Shown: positions 51,650-61,410, counted from the stretch's first letter. The stretch: 64,000 bases of DNA from Sphingobium indicum B90A (GCF_000264945.2 NZ_CP013070.1:3162001-3226000); one strand, 5' to 3'. Numbers and translations: made by a program. The notes: generated from the letters alone by a model not told the origin.

Positions 51650-53023
51650 TCAGAAACTTTCCTCGGCGTAGATCTGGCTGAGGTCGCCCTTCCACTCCCC
51701 ATGGTAGCGGGCGAGCAGGCGTTCGGCGTGCGTCTGGCCGGAGGCGACGACCTCGTCCAGCGGGGCCAGATAGCCGGTCTCATTGTCGCCTGAGGCATTG
51801 AGCCGGGCGCGGGCCGAAAGGCCGCCGCGAGCGATGTCCAGCACTTCACCCGCTATGTCGCGCAGCTTGCGGTTGCCGGCGATGGGCGCATCCAGCGCCA
51901 GTTTCGGCACGGAATCGCGCAGAACCTGCCGCTCCTCCATGCTCCAGTCCTTGACCAGATCCCAGGCGGCGTCCAGCGCGCCCTCGTCATAGAGCAGCCC
52001 GACCCACAGAGCCGGCAACGCGCAGATGCGGTTCCACGGCCCGCCGTCCGCGCCGCGCATTTCCAGAAAACTCTTCATCCGCACTTCGGGGAAGGCGGTG
52101 GACAGATGGTCCTCCCAATCCTTCTCCGTCGGCTTCTCGCCCGGAAGGGCGGGCAGCCTGCCATTCAGGAAGTCCCGGAAGCTCTGGCCCGCCGCGTCGA
52201 CATAGCGGCCGTCGCGGTAGACGAAATACATCGGCACATCGAGCGCATAGTCGGCATAGCGTTCATAGCCGAAGCCGTCCTCGAACACGAAGGGCAGCAT
52301 GCCGGTGCGGCCGGGGTCGGTGTCCGACCAGATATGGCTGCGATAGGACAGGAAGCCGTTGGGCTTGCCTTCGGTGAAGGGCGAATTGGCGAACAAGGCG
52401 GTCGCCAGAGGTTGCAGGGCCAGCGAGACGCGGAACTTCTTCACCATGTCCGCCTCGCTGCCATAGTCGAGGTTGGTCTGGATGGTGCAGGTGCGCAGCA
52501 TCATGTCCAGGCCCAGCGACCCCACGCGCGGCATGTGGCGCAGCATGATGTCGTAGCGCCCCTTGGGCATGATGGGCAGTTCTTCGCGGCTCTTGTCGGG
52601 CCACATGCCCAGGCCCAGAAAGCCCAGGCCCAGCATGTCGCCCACATATTTGACCTGCTCCAGGTGCCGGCTGGTCTCCGCGCAGGTCTGGTGCAGGTTT
52701 TCCAGCGGCGCGCCCGACAGTTCCAGCTGGCCCGCCGGTTCCAGGCTGATGGTGCCGTCGGCGCCGGACAGGGCGATGATATTCTCCCCCTCGAACACCG
52801 GATTCCAGCCATAGCGGGTGAGGCCGATCAGCAGCGTGTGGATGCCGCCGCGCTCGTCATAGCTGGGCGCGTGGAAATCCGCCTTGGCATAGACGAATTT
52901 CTCATGCTCGGTGCCGATGCGCCAGCGGTCCTTGGGCTTGGCGCCCTTGGCGAAGGCCGCGATCAGTTGCTCGCGGCTTTCGATGATGGGATCGGTCCCC
53001 CCTGAGTCGGTTCTGGTGCTCAT
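51650..53023 (-). CDS. gshA: Glutamate-cysteine ligase (plant/alphaproteobacterial type)
   Basis: 457 residues. First step of glutathione synthesis, joining Glu and Cys with ATP. Sequence features are RIGTEHEKFVY, SLEPAGQLELSGAP, LGLGMWPDKSREELPIMPKG, QTNLDYGSEADMVKKFRVSL and MKSFLEMRGADGGPWNRICA, all typical of the class 3 family. MSTRTDSG at 53023 is the preferred start (GGCGGGG upstream); an in-frame ATG at 53056 is possible. Confidence 0.94.
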   Translation of the reverse strand: MSTRTDSGGTDPIIESREQLIAAFAKGAKPKDRWRIGTEHEKFVYAKADFHAPSYDERGGIHTLLIGLTRYGWNPVFEGENIIALSGADGTISLEPAGQLELSGAPLENLHQTCAETSRHLEQVKYVGDMLGLGFLGLGMWPDKSREELPIMPKGRYDIMLRHMPRVGSLGLDMMLRTCTIQTNLDYGSEADMVKKFRVSLALQPLATALFANSPFTEGKPNGFLSYRSHIWSDTDPGRTGMLPFVFEDGFGYERYADYALDVPMYFVYRDGRYVDAAGQSFRDFLNGRLPALPGEKPTEKDWEDHLSTAFPEVRMKSFLEMRGADGGPWNRICALPALWVGLLYDEGALDAAWDLVKDWSMEERQVLRDSVPKLALDAPIAGNRKLRDIAGEVLDIARGGLSARARLNASGDNETGYLAPLDEVVASGQTHAERLLARYHGEWKGDLSQIYAEESF

Positions 53024-53149
53024 GCCCCGCCTTAATCTTTCCCCCGCCTGCGTCAAAGGCGCAACGTTCGGCGCTCAGATAAGCTGCGTCGATGAAGGCT
53101 TCAATCCGGTTGCGGAAGAAAACGATATTCCTTGATTATTGTACAGCGC

Positions 53150-53172
53150 GCTCCTGCGAAGGCAGGGGCGCG
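53150..53172. repeat. REP-like palindrome (GCGAAGGC family), single unit
   Basis: GCGCTCCTGCGAAGGCAGGG (then GCG) forms a hairpin with one mismatch, between gshA and the end of rsmE. Confidence 0.5.
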
Positions 53173-53183
53173 AACGGCCAAAG

Positions 53184-53930
53184 CTATCGCCAGTCCCCGT
53201 TGATCGTCATCCACGCGCTCGTCGCGGCGATAGCGGCGGTTTCGGCGCGTAAAATGCGCGGACCCAGCGAAACCGGGATAGCCTTCGCCACCCTGCGGAT
53301 CGCTTCGCGCTCGGCGGGGTCGAAGCCGCCTTCGGGGCCGATCAGGAAGGCGGCGGGGCCGGGATGGGCCTTGAGCGTATCCGCCAGCGGTTCGCCCCCG
53401 CTTTCATCCGCGAAGAAAAGCCAGCGTCCGTCGGGCCAATCCCTCAGCAGCGCGTCGAGCTTCGCCATTTGCCCCAGTTCGGGAAGCGCCGTGCGCCCGC
53501 ATTGTTCGGCCGCCTCCACCAGATGGGCGTGGAGCCGGTCGAGGTTGAGCTTGTCCACCACGGCGCGGCGGGTGAGCACGGGCTGGAGCCGCGCCACGCC
53601 CAGTTCGCAGGCCTTTTCCGCGACCAGGTCGATGCGCCCCTTCCTGATCGGCGCGCAGCAGAGCCAGAAATCGGGGACGTCCTCCGGCGGCCTGGTCCGG
53701 CTGACCACCTCCAGCACCAGGTCGCGCTTGCGGATGTCGCGGGCCTTGGCCGCCCATTCGCCCGAGCGGCCGTCGAACAGCAGGACGATGTCGTCCGCCT
53801 TCACCCGCATGACGCTGATGAGGTAATGGGCGGGGTTGCCGTCGACCGGCACGGAAACGCCCTCGCCCAGTTGCGTTTCGACATGGAGGCGCGGCGCGCT
53901 TTGCGGCGGCCAGGCGGGGGTTGCAGTCAT
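53184..53930 (-). CDS. rsmE: 16S rRNA (uracil-1498-N3)-methyltransferase
   Basis: 248 residues. PUA-like N-terminal domain and a C-terminal SPOUT knot with FLIGPEGGFDPAERE and SLGPRILRAETAAIAATSAW, both diagnostic of RsmE. It methylates U1498 in the decoding region. MTATPAWPPQ at 53930 is the chosen start; ATG at 53942 is in frame. It diverges from ubiA across a CTTCGACA-family repeat. Confidence 0.93.
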   Translation of the reverse strand: MTATPAWPPQSAPRLHVETQLGEGVSVPVDGNPAHYLISVMRVKADDIVLLFDGRSGEWAAKARDIRKRDLVLEVVSRTRPPEDVPDFWLCCAPIRKGRIDLVAEKACELGVARLQPVLTRRAVVDKLNLDRLHAHLVEAAEQCGRTALPELGQMAKLDALLRDWPDGRWLFFADESGGEPLADTLKAHPGPAAFLIGPEGGFDPAEREAIRRVAKAIPVSLGPRILRAETAAIAATSAWMTINGDWR

Positions 53931-53944
53931 CAAAAAATCCATCA

Positions 53945-54024
53945 TCCGTTCGGGCGGAGCCTGTCGAAGCCCATTTTTTCCTTCTAGAGAAGAACGGTCC
54001 TTCGACAAGATCAGGACGAACGGA
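53945..54024. repeat. CTTCGACA-family palindrome between rsmE and ubiA
   Basis: CCGTTCGGGCGGAGCCTGTC (then GAAGCCC) and its imperfect reverse complement TCCTTCGACAAGATCAGGAC (then GAACGG) form an 80-bp dyad. Same family as the inner dyad of the element at 9775-10007. The ubiA ribosome site (CGGAG) begins at its right end. Confidence 0.65.
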
Positions 54025-54030
54025 GTAAGC

Positions 54031-54933
54031 GTGACAAGTAGCATCGTTCCCGACAGCGAAGCCCGCGGCTTGGTCGCCCGCTTGCCGGACCTTCCCAGGG
54101 CTCTCGCCCTGCTGGCGCGGTTCGACCGGCCGATCGGCTGGTGGCTGCTGTTCTGGCCGGGGGCCTGGGCGGTGGCGCTGGCGGGGGGCGCCGGGCAGCG
54201 CTGGCCGCTGATCCTGTGGCTGCTGCTGGGCAGCGTCGCCATGCGCGGGGCGGGATGCGTGTTCAACGACATTGTCGACCGCGACCTCGACCGGCAGGTG
54301 GCGCGGACCGCGTCCCGCCCGCTGGCGAGCGGCGCGGTGTCGCTGAGGACGGCGTGGATATGGCTGCTGTCCCTCTGCCTGGTCGGGCTGGCGGTGCTGC
54401 TCCAACTGCATCCATATGCGCAGGTCGTGGCCCTGGGCTCGCTGGCGCTGGTGGCGGCCTATCCCTTCATGAAGCGAATCACCGGCTGGCCGCAAATCTG
54501 GCTGGGGCTGGTCTTTTCCTGGGCCGCGCTGGTCGGATGGAGCGAGGTGGCGGGAACCCTCGCCATGCCGGGATTGTTGCTCTATGGCGGCTGCATCGTC
54601 TGGGTGGTGGGCTATGACACCATCTATGCCTTGCAGGATCGGGAGGACGACGCGCTGATCGGCATCGGATCAAGCGCCCTGTCCATGGGCAGGCATGTGC
54701 GGGCGGGCGTGGCGCTTTGCTACGCGCTGGCCCTGGCGCTGTGGGGCGGCGCGATCTGGCAGGTCCGGCCGCAGGGCCTGGCGCTGGCGGCGCTGCTGCC
54801 GATGGCGGCGCATCTGGCTTGGCAGGTCGCAACTTTGAAGGAGGACGGCATGGATCCCCTGGCCAAATTCCGCTCCAATCGCTTTACGGGATTGCTGATG
54901 TTCCTGGGCTGCCTGGTGGTGGGCAGCGCATGA
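54031..54933 (+). CDS. ubiA: 4-hydroxybenzoate polyprenyltransferase
   Basis: 300 residues. Membrane enzyme that attaches the polyprenyl tail in ubiquinone synthesis. The two Asp-rich motifs are present: NDIVDRDLD (about residue 79 on) and DREDD (about 205). Eight or nine membrane helices are expected, and the hydrophobic pattern agrees. The start is GTG at 54031 with GGAG six bases upstream. Its stop overlaps the next start (ATGA). Confidence 0.93.
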   Translation: MTSSIVPDSEARGLVARLPDLPRALALLARFDRPIGWWLLFWPGAWAVALAGGAGQRWPLILWLLLGSVAMRGAGCVFNDIVDRDLDRQVARTASRPLASGAVSLRTAWIWLLSLCLVGLAVLLQLHPYAQVVALGSLALVAAYPFMKRITGWPQIWLGLVFSWAALVGWSEVAGTLAMPGLLLYGGCIVWVVGYDTIYALQDREDDALIGIGSSALSMGRHVRAGVALCYALALALWGGAIWQVRPQGLALAALLPMAAHLAWQVATLKEDGMDPLAKFRSNRFTGLLMFLGCLVVGSA

Positions 54934-56387
54934 GCGGCCCGCGCGAGGGGGAGGATTGCTGGCGGATCGCGCGAGCGCTGAAGGCCAGCGTGATCGTCGA
55001 TGCGGACGCCTATTTCCGCCATGCCCGCGCCGCGATGATGAAGGCGAAGCGGCGGATCATGCTGATCGGCTGGGATTTCGACGCCGCCATCACGCTGATC
55101 CGCGAGGATGAGGCGAGCGACGGCGGGCCGACAGTGATCGGGGACTTCATAAGCTGGCTGGTGGAGCGGACGCCGGAGCTGGAAATCTTCCTGCTGCGCT
55201 GGGACGTGGGGGCGATGAAGTCGATGGCGCGGCCGTCCAACCTGTTCACCACGGTCCGCTGGATGGTCAATCCGCGGATCACGGTGAAGCTGGACGGCCA
55301 TCACCCGACCGCCGCCTCCCACCATCAGAAGATCGTGGTGATCGACGATTGCTTCGCCTTTTGCGGCGGGATCGACATGACCGGCGACCGCTGGGACACG
55401 CGGCATCACCGCGACGGGGAACCGTGGCGGCGGCATCCGGACGGATCGCCCTATGGTCCCTGGCATGATGCGACCACGGCCTTGCAGGGCCCCGTGGCGG
55501 CGGCGCTGGGGCAACATGCGCGGGCGCGGTGGAAGGGCGCGGGCGGCGGGGAACTGCCGCCGGTCGAAGGCCAGCAGGATTGCTGGCCCGATGCGCTGCC
55601 GGTGCAGTTCGAGGATGTGGACATCGCCATATCCCGTTCCGCGCCGGAGATGGAGGATCAGGAACCGCTGATCGAGATCGAGCGGCTCTATGTGAACCAG
55701 ATCGCGGCGGCGCGGCGCCATATCTACGCGGAGAGCCAATATTTCGCCTCCCGCCGCATTGCAGAGGCGATCGCGGCGCGGCTGGCGGAAGAGGACGGGC
55801 CGGAAATCGTCATCGTCAATCCGGAGCAGGCCGACGGCTGGCTGGAGCAGCAGGCGATGGACACGGCCCGCGCCCGGCTGTTCGAGGCGCTGAAGGCGCG
55901 GGACGTCCATGGCCGGTTCCGGCTCTATCATCCCTTCACGGCGCGGGGGGAGCCGATCTATGTCCATGCCAAGATATTGATCGTCGACGACCGGGTGCTG
56001 CGCGTCGGATCGTCCAACATGAATAACCGATCGATGCGGCTCGACACCGAATGCGACGTGACGATCGACGCGGCGCTGCCCGCCAATGCAGGGCGGGAAG
56101 ATGCGATCCGCGCCATTCGCGACGATCTGATCGCGGAGCATCTCGACCTGCCGGTCGAGCGGGTGGCGGCGGTGATTGCCGAACAGGGGCTGATCGCCGC
56201 CATCGAACAGCTGCGCGACAGGCCGGGACGGACCTTGCGGCCCTATGTGACGCCGGATCTGAACGGCGTGCAGGCATGGCTGGCGGACAATGAGGCGCTC
56301 GATCCGGAAGGACCGGGCGAAATGCTGGAGCCGATAACAGAGCGCGGCCTGTTCCGCCGGATGCGCGGGTGGATGGAGGGGGGATAG
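54930..56387 (+). CDS. Phospholipase D family protein
   Basis: 485 residues. Two HKD motifs: HHQKIVVIDDCFAFCGGIDM and VHAKILIVDDRVLRVGSSNM, the His-Lys-Asp catalytic sets of the PLD/cardiolipin synthase superfamily. No clear signal peptide or N-terminal membrane segment, so it looks cytoplasmic or peripheral rather than a cardiolipin synthase of the ClsA type. Overlaps ubiA by 4 bp. Confidence 0.87.
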   Translation: MSGPREGEDCWRIARALKASVIVDADAYFRHARAAMMKAKRRIMLIGWDFDAAITLIREDEASDGGPTVIGDFISWLVERTPELEIFLLRWDVGAMKSMARPSNLFTTVRWMVNPRITVKLDGHHPTAASHHQKIVVIDDCFAFCGGIDMTGDRWDTRHHRDGEPWRRHPDGSPYGPWHDATTALQGPVAAALGQHARARWKGAGGGELPPVEGQQDCWPDALPVQFEDVDIAISRSAPEMEDQEPLIEIERLYVNQIAAARRHIYAESQYFASRRIAEAIAARLAEEDGPEIVIVNPEQADGWLEQQAMDTARARLFEALKARDVHGRFRLYHPFTARGEPIYVHAKILIVDDRVLRVGSSNMNNRSMRLDTECDVTIDAALPANAGREDAIRAIRDDLIAEHLDLPVERVAAVIAEQGLIAAIEQLRDRPGRTLRPYVTPDLNGVQAWLADNEALDPEGPGEMLEPITERGLFRRMRGWMEGG

Positions 56388-56396
56388 CTCTCTTTT

Positions 56397-56426
56397 CCGT
56401 CATTCCCGCTTCCGCGGGAATGACGG
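56397..56426. terminator. Hairpin between convergent PLD and smc genes
   Basis: CCGTCATTCCCGC and GCGGGAATGACGG are perfect 13-bp arms around TTCC. It lies 10 bp after the PLD stop and 19 bp after the smc stop on the other strand. It is either a REP unit or a two-way terminator. No T-run follows on the + strand; AAAGAG on the left gives a weak T-run for smc. Confidence 0.5.
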
Positions 56427-56444
56427 TTACTAAAATAGGATCAG

Positions 56445-59400
56445 CTATTCCGCTGCCAGAAGGGCCTCCGCGCCGCCCAGATTGACCGACACCAGACGGC
56501 TCACCCCCCGTTCCACCATGGTCACGCCGAACAGCCGGTGCATGCGGGCCATCGTCACCGCATTATGGCTGACGATGAGGTATCGCGTGTCGGTCTGCGC
56601 CACCATCGCGTCGAGCAGGTCGCAGAAGCGTTCGACATTGGCGTCGTCCAGGGGCGCGTCGACTTCGTCCAGGACGCAGATCGGCGCGGGGTTCGTCAGG
56701 AACAGTCCGAAGATCAGGGCGACGGCGGTCAGCGCCTGCTCGCCGCCGGAAAGGAGCGTCAGGGCGGCGAGCTTCTTGCCCGGCGGCTGGGCCATGATCT
56801 CCAGACCCGCCTCCAGCGGATCGTCGCTGTCGATCAGTTCCAGATGCGCCTGGCCGCCGTTGAACAGGGTGGTGAACAGGCGGCGGAAATGCCCGTCCAC
56901 CGCCTCGAACGCGGCGAGCAGGCGCTGCCGCCCCTCCCTGTTCAAGCTGCCGATGGAGCCGCGCAGGCGGTTGATCGCCTGGCTCAGTTCCTCGCTTTCG
57001 GCGCGGCTGTTGGCCTGGGTCGCTTCCAGCTCCTCCAGTTCCTGCGCGGCGACCAGGTTGACCGGGCCGATGCGCTCCCGCTCGGTGACGAGGCGGTCAT
57101 GTTCGGCCTGTTCGCTCTGGGCGATGCGGATGTCGGCGCTGGCGAAACCCAGTTTTTCCGGCAGGACCGGCGGCGGGCACTCGAAACGTTCGCCGGAAAG
57201 GCGGTTGGTTTCGACCCGCTTCTCATCGGCGGCCTCGGCGCGAGCGGCGGCGGTGGCGCGCGCTTCGCGGGCGGTGGCGAGCGCTTCGCCCGCCTGGGCT
57301 GCGCGCTGTTCGGCGGTGCGGAGCGCGGCTTCGGCTTCGCTTTCCTCGCGGCGGGCGGTGTCTGCGGCCTGCGTCAATGTATCGCCCTGCTCGTTCAAAG
57401 CGGCGATGGCGGCAGCCAGGCTGTCCGGCTGGTCCGCGATCTCGGCCCGTTCCTTCGCTATGGCCTCGCCGCGCTCGACCATGGCGGCGATCCGCTTGGC
57501 CGCTTCGCCGGCGCGGGCGCGCCAGCCCCTGGCCTCCGCGTCGGCGGCGGCCACGCGCTCGCGGTCGCTGGCCAATGCGCGGTCGGCCAGAGCCTGATCG
57601 GCCTGTAGCTGGCTGACGGCCAGCCGGGCCTTCTCGCTCGCCTGCTGCAGCGCGGCGACCTGGGCGCGGGTTTCCTCGCCATCGGGCATGGCGGCGCGGC
57701 CGGCCTGCGCCTTGTCATACTCGGCCTGCGCGGCATGCAGGTCGGCGCGGGCTTCGCTCAACCGTTCCTCTATCGCCTCGCGGCGCCCGCTCAGCCGTTC
57801 CAGCGCAGTGGCGGCCTCGTCGGCGGCGCGCAGGGCGGTGCGCAGCCGCTGGTCCGCATCCGCAAGCCGGGCGCGGCCGGCAGCCAGCGTCTGGCCAGCC
57901 TCCCGCTCGCGTCCCGAAGCGGCGTCCTGCGCGGCGCGGGCAGTCTCGACCTCGGCTTCGGCGGCGGGCCGGGCGGCGGCAATGGCTTCCAGGCGGTTGA
58001 GCCGGATCAACCGCTCGGCGGCCGCGGCCCCGCCCTCTATGGCGACATAACCGTCCCAACGGCGAAGCTGCCCGTCCCTGGTGACGAGCCGCTGGCCGAC
58101 CGCAAGGGCCTCGCCTTCGTCTCCATCCGCGACCGCGACCTGCGCCAGGCGGCGGGCAAGTTCGGGCGGCGCGGATACATGGGCGGAAAGGGCGGTGCAG
58201 CCTCCGGGCAAGGGCGGGTCGCTGGCGAGCGCGGCGGCGCCGGTCCATCGCCGCTTGCCTTCAGCCGCGATGGGCGCTTCCAGATCGTCCCCCAGCGCCG
58301 CCGCGAGAGCGCGTTCATAGCCCGGAGCCGCCTTCAGCCGGTCGAGCGCGCGGCTGCTATTGCCCGTGCCGCTGTCGACGGCGCGCCGGAGCGCGGCGGC
58401 TTCGCTATCCAGGGCGGCAAGGGTGGCGCGGGCGGACGACAAGGCGGCTTCGGCGACGGCCCGCGCCTCGGCAGCCTCGGCGCGGCTGGTCTCGGCGGAG
58501 CGGATCGCGGCTTCGGCCGCGTCGCGATCCGCGCCGGCCTGCTGCTGGGCGGCGAGCGCCTCGGCCCGTTTCCCTTCCAGCGGCGTTGCGTCGGGCAGCG
58601 CGGAGGCTTCGGCCTCCAGCCGCTGCGCCTCGCGGGAGGCGCGGTCGAGGCGGCTGCGCGCAGCGGCCAGCGCAGCCTCGGCCACGCGCAGTTCCGCCTG
58701 CTCGCCCGCCTGCTTCGCCATCGCCCTGGCCAGATCGAGTTCGGCGTCGCGGGCGGCATCCTCGGCGCGGGCGATGCGCCCGGCGAAATCGGGACGCATC
58801 GATTCGGTTTGCGCGATGCGCGCCTTGAGCGCGGCGATTTCGTCGGTGAGGCGGACGATCGCCTCCGCCGCGTCGTTGGCGAGAGTGCCCTCCCGCTCCC
58901 TGTCCTCTTCCAGCCGGGCGGCCTGCTGGGCGAGGTCATGGAGGCGGCGGACCGCGCCATCGCGCTCGGTGCGCAGCGCGGCGAGCTTGTGGCCCGCTTC
59001 GCTGGCGGCGTCGCGGGCGGCCTGGGCGGCGGCGCGCTTCCGCGCAAGCGTTTCGACGGCGGCATTGGCATGGACAGCGGCGGCCTGCTGCGCCTCCTGC
59101 GCGGCGGCGACGGCGCTTTCGGCCTGCTTCGCCTCGGCGCGGGCGGCGTCCGCGCTGGCGGCCGCCTCGCGCCAGCGAGCGAAGATCACCCGCGCCTCGG
59201 CAATGCGGATCTGCTCCGACAGGCGGATATAGCGCTCCGCCGCCTTGGCCTGACGGCGCAGGCTGTTGGCGCGGGCATCCATGTCGGAGAGGATTTCGTC
59301 CAGCCGCATCAGATTCGCTTCGGCGGCGCGCAGCTTCTGTTCGGCATCCTTGCGCCGAACGTGCAGGCCGGAAATGCCCGCCGCCTCCTCCAGCATGGCG

Positions 59401-59888
59401 CGGCGTTCCTGCGGACGGGCGGCGATCACGGCGGCGATGCGCCCCTGGCTGACCAGAGCCGGGCTATGCGGGCCGGTGGCGGCGTCGGCGAAGATCAGCG
59501 ACACGTCCTTCGCCCGGACGTCGCGGCCATTGGCGCGATAGGCGCTGCCCGCCCCGCGCTCGATCCGGCGGGTGACTTCCAGTTCCCCGTCGGCGGCGAC
59601 CTCCACCGCGTTGAACAGTTCGCCCTGCTCCTGCACGGTGAGCAGCGAGACTTCCGCGAAATCGCGCTGCGGGCGGGTGGAGGTGCCCGCGAAGATCACA
59701 TCCTCCATGCCGCCGCCGCGCATCGACTTGGCGCTGGATTCGCCCATGACCCAACGGATCGCCTCCAGCAGGTTCGACTTGCCGCAGCCGTTCGGCCCGA
59801 CGATGCCGGTAAGGCCGGGCTCGATGCGCAGCTCCGTCGGGTCGACGAAGCTCTTGAAGCCGGAGAGCTTGAGGCGCTTTATCTGCAT
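56445..59888 (-). CDS. smc: Chromosome segregation ATPase SMC
   Basis: 1147 residues. N-terminal Walker A GPNGCGKSNLLEAIRWVMGE (about 32-51), long coiled-coil arms rich in Ala, Glu and Arg, a hinge around residues 500-640, then signature LLSGGEQALTAVALIFGL (about 1046) and Walker B ICVLDEVDAPLDDAN. Condenses and organises the chromosome together with ScpA and ScpB. Located next to dsbA, dciA and mutY. Confidence 0.96.
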   Translation of the reverse strand: MQIKRLKLSGFKSFVDPTELRIEPGLTGIVGPNGCGKSNLLEAIRWVMGESSAKSMRGGGMEDVIFAGTSTRPQRDFAEVSLLTVQEQGELFNAVEVAADGELEVTRRIERGAGSAYRANGRDVRAKDVSLIFADAATGPHSPALVSQGRIAAVIAARPQERRAMLEEAAGISGLHVRRKDAEQKLRAAEANLMRLDEILSDMDARANSLRRQAKAAERYIRLSEQIRIAEARVIFARWREAAASADAARAEAKQAESAVAAAQEAQQAAAVHANAAVETLARKRAAAQAARDAASEAGHKLAALRTERDGAVRRLHDLAQQAARLEEDREREGTLANDAAEAIVRLTDEIAALKARIAQTESMRPDFAGRIARAEDAARDAELDLARAMAKQAGEQAELRVAEAALAAARSRLDRASREAQRLEAEASALPDATPLEGKRAEALAAQQQAGADRDAAEAAIRSAETSRAEAAEARAVAEAALSSARATLAALDSEAAALRRAVDSGTGNSSRALDRLKAAPGYERALAAALGDDLEAPIAAEGKRRWTGAAALASDPPLPGGCTALSAHVSAPPELARRLAQVAVADGDEGEALAVGQRLVTRDGQLRRWDGYVAIEGGAAAAERLIRLNRLEAIAAARPAAEAEVETARAAQDAASGREREAGQTLAAGRARLADADQRLRTALRAADEAATALERLSGRREAIEERLSEARADLHAAQAEYDKAQAGRAAMPDGEETRAQVAALQQASEKARLAVSQLQADQALADRALASDRERVAAADAEARGWRARAGEAAKRIAAMVERGEAIAKERAEIADQPDSLAAAIAALNEQGDTLTQAADTARREESEAEAALRTAEQRAAQAGEALATAREARATAAARAEAADEKRVETNRLSGERFECPPPVLPEKLGFASADIRIAQSEQAEHDRLVTERERIGPVNLVAAQELEELEATQANSRAESEELSQAINRLRGSIGSLNREGRQRLLAAFEAVDGHFRRLFTTLFNGGQAHLELIDSDDPLEAGLEIMAQPPGKKLAALTLLSGGEQALTAVALIFGLFLTNPAPICVLDEVDAPLDDANVERFCDLLDAMVAQTDTRYLIVSHNAVTMARMHRLFGVTMVERGVSRLVSVNLGGAEALLAAE

Positions 59889-59968
59889 CGCGCGGGATCG
59901 GGGCAGCGCGGAGCCGCCCCGCCATTAGCAGGAAGCCGGACCGACGATGTCAGCCCCCCCTGGTCCAA

Positions 59969-60703
59969 TCAGATCCCCGCTTCCTTGAGCTTCGCGCGCA
60001 ACGCCGGCCAGGCGGCGGTGTTCTCCACCATCACGCCGTTCAGGATGAAGGTCGGCGTGCCTTCGATCTTATATTGCCGATTGGCGTCCTCGACCGTCTT
60101 GGCCAGCTTTTCGGCGGCGGCGGTGTCGGCCAGGCATTGCTTCGCCTGATCCTCCGCTATGCCGCGCTGCTTGGCGAAGTCGACCAGGCCGATGGCCTCG
60201 GCAAGCTGGCCGAATCGCTGGGCGGGCGGCGCGCTCATCAGCGCCTTGTACCGTTCGTCGCCCAGGGCCTGCGCCTTTTCGAACATCGCGTTCTGGTTGG
60301 CGAAGAACTGGTCGGACAGCGGATAGAATATGTCCTTGCCGCCGCAACGGGCCAACAGCGCCGTCGAGATGTCGATCGGATCGCGCACATAGTTGCGGAA
60401 TTCGAAGCTCATCTTGCCGCTGTCGACGATCTGCCTGATCTCCTCCGCCGATTCGGCGGCGAAGTCGCGGCAGTGCGAGCAGGTGTAGGAGCCATATTCG
60501 ACCAGCTTCACCTTCGCATCGGGATTGCCCATGAGGAAATAGCCCTCGGGCGTCGCGGCGATAGTCTCCGACCATGTGGTGCCGGCCGGCGCGGCCACAG
60601 CGGCGACCGGCTGGGCGGAGGTGGCGCCGCCCTCCTCCTTCTTGCCGCAGGCGGCGACGGTCAGGCTGAGGGCGATCAGGGCAAGTCCGGAAAGGGCTTT
60701 CAC
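59969..60703 (-). CDS. DsbA-like thiol:disulfide oxidoreductase, lipoprotein form
   Basis: 244 residues. Lipobox VAAC at residues 16-19, then a thioredoxin-like fold with helical insertion, active site YTCSHC and cis-Pro in IEGTPTFILNG. It forms or shuffles disulfides in periplasmic proteins while anchored to a membrane. The start is GTG at 60703 with GGGAG upstream. Tandem with a second DsbA-like gene. Confidence 0.88.
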   Translation of the reverse strand: MKALSGLALIALSLTVAACGKKEEGGATSAQPVAAVAAPAGTTWSETIAATPEGYFLMGNPDAKVKLVEYGSYTCSHCRDFAAESAEEIRQIVDSGKMSFEFRNYVRDPIDISTALLARCGGKDIFYPLSDQFFANQNAMFEKAQALGDERYKALMSAPPAQRFGQLAEAIGLVDFAKQRGIAEDQAKQCLADTAAAEKLAKTVEDANRQYKIEGTPTFILNGVMVENTAAWPALRAKLKEAGI

Positions 60704-60750
60704 GTTGTTCTCTGCTCCCTATGTCGGGCGTTGTCGTGCAGTGGTTTAGA

Positions 60751-61410
60751 TCAGGGCAATGCGGCCTGCAACCGCGTCCAGTCCGACCCGTGGACCAGCG
60801 CGCCGTTCAGCGTGAAGGCAGGCGTGCCGCCGATCCGCAGCTTGTTCCAGGCTTCGTCGGTCATGGCGAGGATCTGCTTCATCGACGCGGGGTCGTTGAT
60901 GCAGGCGTCCAGTTGCGCGGGCTTGAACCCGCGCTTGCCCATCAGCGCATAGAGGCCGGTCTTCTGCCCGATGTCGCGCAGGGCGGCCTTTTCCTCGGTC
61001 GGCTTGGTCGCGTCCTTGTCATAGGCGATCAGCTTTTCCATCCAGGCGTCCTGGTTGGCGAACAGCGCCTCATGATTGCCGAAGAAGCGGCCGGGCCCGC
61101 CGCAACGGGCCAGCAGGGCGGCGGCCAGGTCATATTTGTCGCGCACGGCGTTGCGCACCTCGACGCTGACCTTGCCGCCCTTCACATAGTTGGCGCGCAG
61201 CTGTTCGCTCGCCTCTCTCACGAAATGGGCGCAGTGGGAGCAGGTGTAGCTCACATATTCGACCAGCTTCGTCGGCGCGGCGGGATTGCCCAGCACATGG
61301 CCGCCGATCGGGGAAAGGGCGATCCGGGCCAGCCAGTTGGCGGCCGGGGCGGCGGCAAGGCTCGCCGGGACGGCGAGCAGGGGAAGGAGGGCCAGGCGGA
61401 GTTTCGTCAT
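60751..61410 (-). CDS. DsbA-like thiol:disulfide oxidoreductase, soluble form
   Basis: 219 residues. A Sec signal peptide (LALLPLLAVPASLAAA) without lipobox, active site YTCSHC and cis-Pro in IGGTPAFTLNG. It shares the layout of the paralogue at 59969, from which it is separated by 47 bp, so the two probably arose by tandem duplication and differ in anchoring. Confidence 0.88.
   Translation of the reverse strand: MTKLRLALLPLLAVPASLAAAPAANWLARIALSPIGGHVLGNPAAPTKLVEYVSYTCSHCAHFVREASEQLRANYVKGGKVSVEVRNAVRDKYDLAAALLARCGGPGRFFGNHEALFANQDAWMEKLIAYDKDATKPTEEKAALRDIGQKTGLYALMGKRGFKPAQLDACINDPASMKQILAMTDEAWNKLRIGGTPAFTLNGALVHGSDWTRLQAALP

Noticed and set aside
57735..60149. An 804-codon open frame on the + strand
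   Set aside because: It is antisense to smc, and its Gly/Arg/Leu-rich composition mirrors the SMC coiled coil. No domain was seen.
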